The position numbers and the translations under genes are program-made. A stretch of DNA of 64,000 bases from the NCBI GenBank assembly GCA_029891385.1, contig CM057235.1, positions 7,807,001 through 7,871,000 of the forward strand. The letters run 5' to 3'. A model generated the notes under the pieces. The model was not told the DNA's origin and did no database searches. It saw nothing but the letters and a program-made list of their open reading frames with translations. Each line of letters starts with the position of its first letter. The stretch's first letter is position 1. The stretch is from Erythroxylum novogranatense. Taxonomy: Eukaryota > Streptophyta > Magnoliopsida > Malpighiales > Erythroxylaceae. Positions 62,101 to 64,000 of the stretch are shown piece after piece.

Positions 62101-63107
62101 TCCTACTTTCAATTCATAACCAGCCCTAACCTTATACCCATTAATTCAAGCCATAATTAACATCAATTTAATGCATCCATCATCATAATAAGTACACTAG
62201 CCCTCCCATTAAAAGCTCCTAACTACCATGGCATTCAATTCCTAATAGAAACATCATTAAAACATCATATAAAGCTTAACTAAAACACTTACCAAATCAA
62301 GCCTCCACCTTCAATTTCTTCAACTCTTTACTACTATTCCAACTTCCCACTTTCTCTACTCTCTTCAACCACCATGCAAGTATAATCCATCAAGGAAAGC
62401 AAGTGGCTTGGTAAGGTTTGGAGGATGAAGGATTTACTTTGACGAAAGAAAGAAGAAAAAATGATGGAGAAGCGAAAATGGTGGAGGTTTCGGATGAGTA
62501 ATGAACATAAGCCTCCAAACCTTTTTTTTATTCATTTCCATAAGGCAATCACCGAGAATGATGGATAAGAATGCTTTAAATGGGAGTGGCTAGGTGGCCA
62601 AATGAGAATAAGTAAAAAAATCAACAAAATCAACAACCAATCACAATTTTTGACAAAATTAAAACCAAAACCAAAACAATTTCACCCCCATTTTCGGTTC
62701 CAACCCATTTAAAGGGTCCACTTTTGGGTCCCACCTAATATGCAATGGTTTAAGATCAAATAACAGTAGAAAAATTAACCGGTTCGCCACTCGGCAATTT
62801 TTTTTCCGGTCTGGGAATTTTCTCCGAAAAATTTCAGAAAAATTCCTATAATTCCCATAAAATAGAAAACACATAAAAACTCAGTCCAATAAAATTTTCA
62901 AATACAATTACCACATTAATCACAGTAAAATCTCGTTTAGGCCCAATTACCGGGAATTATCATGAATGCATGTACAGTAATTTCATGTGCACCATTGGTA
63001 CTGTGTATCAATCCTATTATGCATGAACAGTACTAATTAATCCCTCTCAATCTCATCTTATGACAAATTTCCTATTTTACCCTTCCAGTAGGGGGTGGGA
63101 TGTTACA
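59164..63107 (-). repeat. LARD LTR copy 3 (3944 bp)
   Basis: TGTAACACCCCACTCCCGAG ... GGTGGGATGTTACA. In sense direction this is the 5'-most LTR. (TA)n at about 60724-60741 is intermediate in length. Confidence 0.92.
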
Positions 63108-63112
63108 CTTAT
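63108..63112 (+). repeat. right target-site duplication CTTAT of the 19 kb insertion
   Basis: Matches 44085-44089; joining the two flanks restores ...LKKAL + TPILTSQNW in pol. Confidence 0.92.
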
Positions 63113-64000
63113 ATCAACACCCATTTTGACGTCGCAGAATTGGTCTCTTCCTTTCGAGATTTTGTGTGATACAAGCGATCATGTCATTGGTTGTGTCCTT
63201 GGTCAGCAGAAGGAAAAAGGGTGCACACCATCTATTACGTAAGCAAGATCTTGACAGGAGCACAACTGAATTACACAACTATGGAAAAGGAGTTGCTTGC
63301 CATGGTATTTGCAAGTGAGAAATTTGATTCTTATATTTTAGGCTCATACGTCATAGTTTTTACAGATTATGCAACATTGCGATATCTTTTTACGAAGAAG
63401 GATGCCAAGGCTATGCTTATTCGATGGGTACTTCTACTCTAAGAATTCGACATTGAGATTAAAGACAAAAAACAAGAAGAAAATGTTGTAGTTAACCACC
63501 TCTTAAAGGAGGGCTCCATAAATAGGAAGAGGAAATCGAGGAGAGTTTTTTTTTTATGAGGCTTTAGTGATTGTAGATAATCCTTTTCGTCCTTGATTTG
63601 CAAGTATTGCAAACTACCTCTCAGGTAGTATTCTTCCTTCTGATCTTTCTTATCAACAAAGGAAGCAGTTTATATTTCACCGTTCTCGTTATATTTAGGA
63701 TGAACTTGTACTTTATAAGATATATGCTGACAGTGTGATTCACAGGTGTATCCCTGAAGATGAAATGCCTAAAATTTTGATGCAATATCATAGTTCACTT
63801 TATGTAAGGCATTATAAAGATAACAAGACTATAACCTAGATCTTAGCGTGTGGATTCTATTAGCCAACCTTGTTCAAGGATGTTCGATATTTTTTGCTAA
63901 AGTGTGATAGGTCTTAAAAAGTGGGTAACATATCGAAAAAGGATGAGATGCTGCTTTCAAACATCTTGGAGGTGGAGACCCATATGACTATGATGATGGG
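63108..64000 (+). pseudogene. RNase H and start of integrase, continuation of the element at 40668-44089
   Basis: Opens with the second CTTAT and then [33 protein letters not shown] (RNase H first catalytic Asp block), [32 protein letters not shown] and [13 protein letters not shown], all in the order of the plant gypsy RNase H. After broken spacer sequence, 63750-63905 holds the integrase zinc region (CIPEDEMPKIL, QYHSSLYVRHY, KCDRS) and GNISKKDEM. Frames change at about 63235, and TAA/TAG stops are common. The catalytic integrase core lies beyond the window's end. Confidence 0.85.

Larger units (their letters stand above)
44090..63107 (-). mobile_element. tandem LARD-type LTR retrotransposon array: LTR-int-LTR-int-LTR, 19.0 kb
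   Basis: Three LTRs (44090-47963, 51588-55545, 59164-63107) alternate with two internal regions (47964-51587, 55546-59163). Each LTR begins TGTAACACCCC and ends TGTTACA on the plus strand. Each internal region starts with a polypurine-tract complement (ATTCCCCCCTCC) and ends with the complement of an initiator-Met tRNA primer site (GGCTC.ATACCACCT), so the transcribed strand is minus. No gag, protease, RT or integrase motif is visible in either internal region; internal open frames are short. Long LTRs (3.9 kb), a 3.6 kb non-coding interior and intact priming signals fit the LARD class (large retrotransposon derivatives). One CTTAT pair flanks the whole. It lies between RT and RNase H of the plus-strand element. 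Confidence 0.9.

Noticed and set aside
47515..62874. A minus-strand open frame of about 70 codons (MCFLFYGNYRNF...) present in all three LARD LTRs at 47515-47730, 55091-55300 and 62659-62874.
   Set aside because: It recurs only because the LTR is repeated; it changes length between copies, has no known motif and lies at the LTR's TG end in sense. Not called as a gene.
44090..63107. Satellite DNA with a 7.5 kb unit.
   Set aside because: The unit boundaries are LTR ends with PBS and PPT, and a 5 bp target duplication surrounds the array, so it is a retrotransposon array, not a satellite.

Overview
This is nuclear DNA of a flowering plant, most likely a eudicot. The evidence is spliced plant genes with GT-AG introns (a NAC transcription factor), AT-rich intergenic sequence, and layered LTR retrotransposons of plant-specific lineages (Athila/Tat-type Ty3-gypsy with GTTGCCGRGGA-type primer sites and a separate Athila-type ORF). 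I cannot name the species. Nothing bacterial, organellar or rRNA/tRNA-like was seen.

Layout. (1) 1-5022: 3' end of a decayed plus-strand Ty3/gypsy element (integrase, 3' spacer, polypurine tract, 2.4 kb LTR). (2) 5049-7616: a BEARSKIN/SOMBRERO-type NAC gene with TATA box and three exons, carrying one nonsense codon at the conserved Trp of the last NAC-domain block. (3) 7847-12573: a CACTA-like non-autonomous DNA element with copia fragments inside it. (4) 12574-14424: AT-rich unassigned DNA. (5) 14425-26760: a plus-strand Athila-lineage element that kept gag, the end of protease and the extra Athila ORF but lost RT, RNase H and integrase. Two solo LTRs of about 3.2-3.5 kb are inserted in its coding parts, each with a 5 bp target duplication (ATGAA; AGACT). 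(6) 27233-29062 (minus): an intact intronless DUF2828/von Willebrand A-like gene, the only gene here that reads open throughout. (7) 29238-31870: a pogo/Tigger-type DNA transposon with a decayed transposase, TA target site and a 65 bp minisatellite, sitting just upstream of that gene and flanked by two copies of its proximal promoter. (8) 32221-37831 (minus): a second non-autonomous Athila-lineage element with both LTRs. (9) about 38250-38680 (minus): a hAT transposase remnant. (10) 39103-44089 and 63108-64000 (plus): one Ty3/gypsy element (5' LTR, PBS, gag, protease, RT, then RNase H and the start of integrase) split by (11) 44090-63107, a 19.0 kb insertion.

The 19 kb insertion is the most striking object. 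It is three 3.9 kb LTRs alternating with two 3.6 kb internal regions (LTR-int-LTR-int-LTR), with one CTTAT target duplication around the whole array. It lies on the minus strand, with initiator-Met-tRNA-type primer sites and polypurine tracts but no recognisable gag or pol. This matches the LARD class of large non-autonomous retrotransposon derivatives. The solo LTR at 20570-23730 is a diverged relative.

Functionally the window is two host genes in a heterochromatin-like retrotransposon landscape. Many retroelement stop codons are TAG/TGA where family knowledge expects TGG, as expected from methylation-driven C-to-T decay; the NAC gene's stop has the same form.
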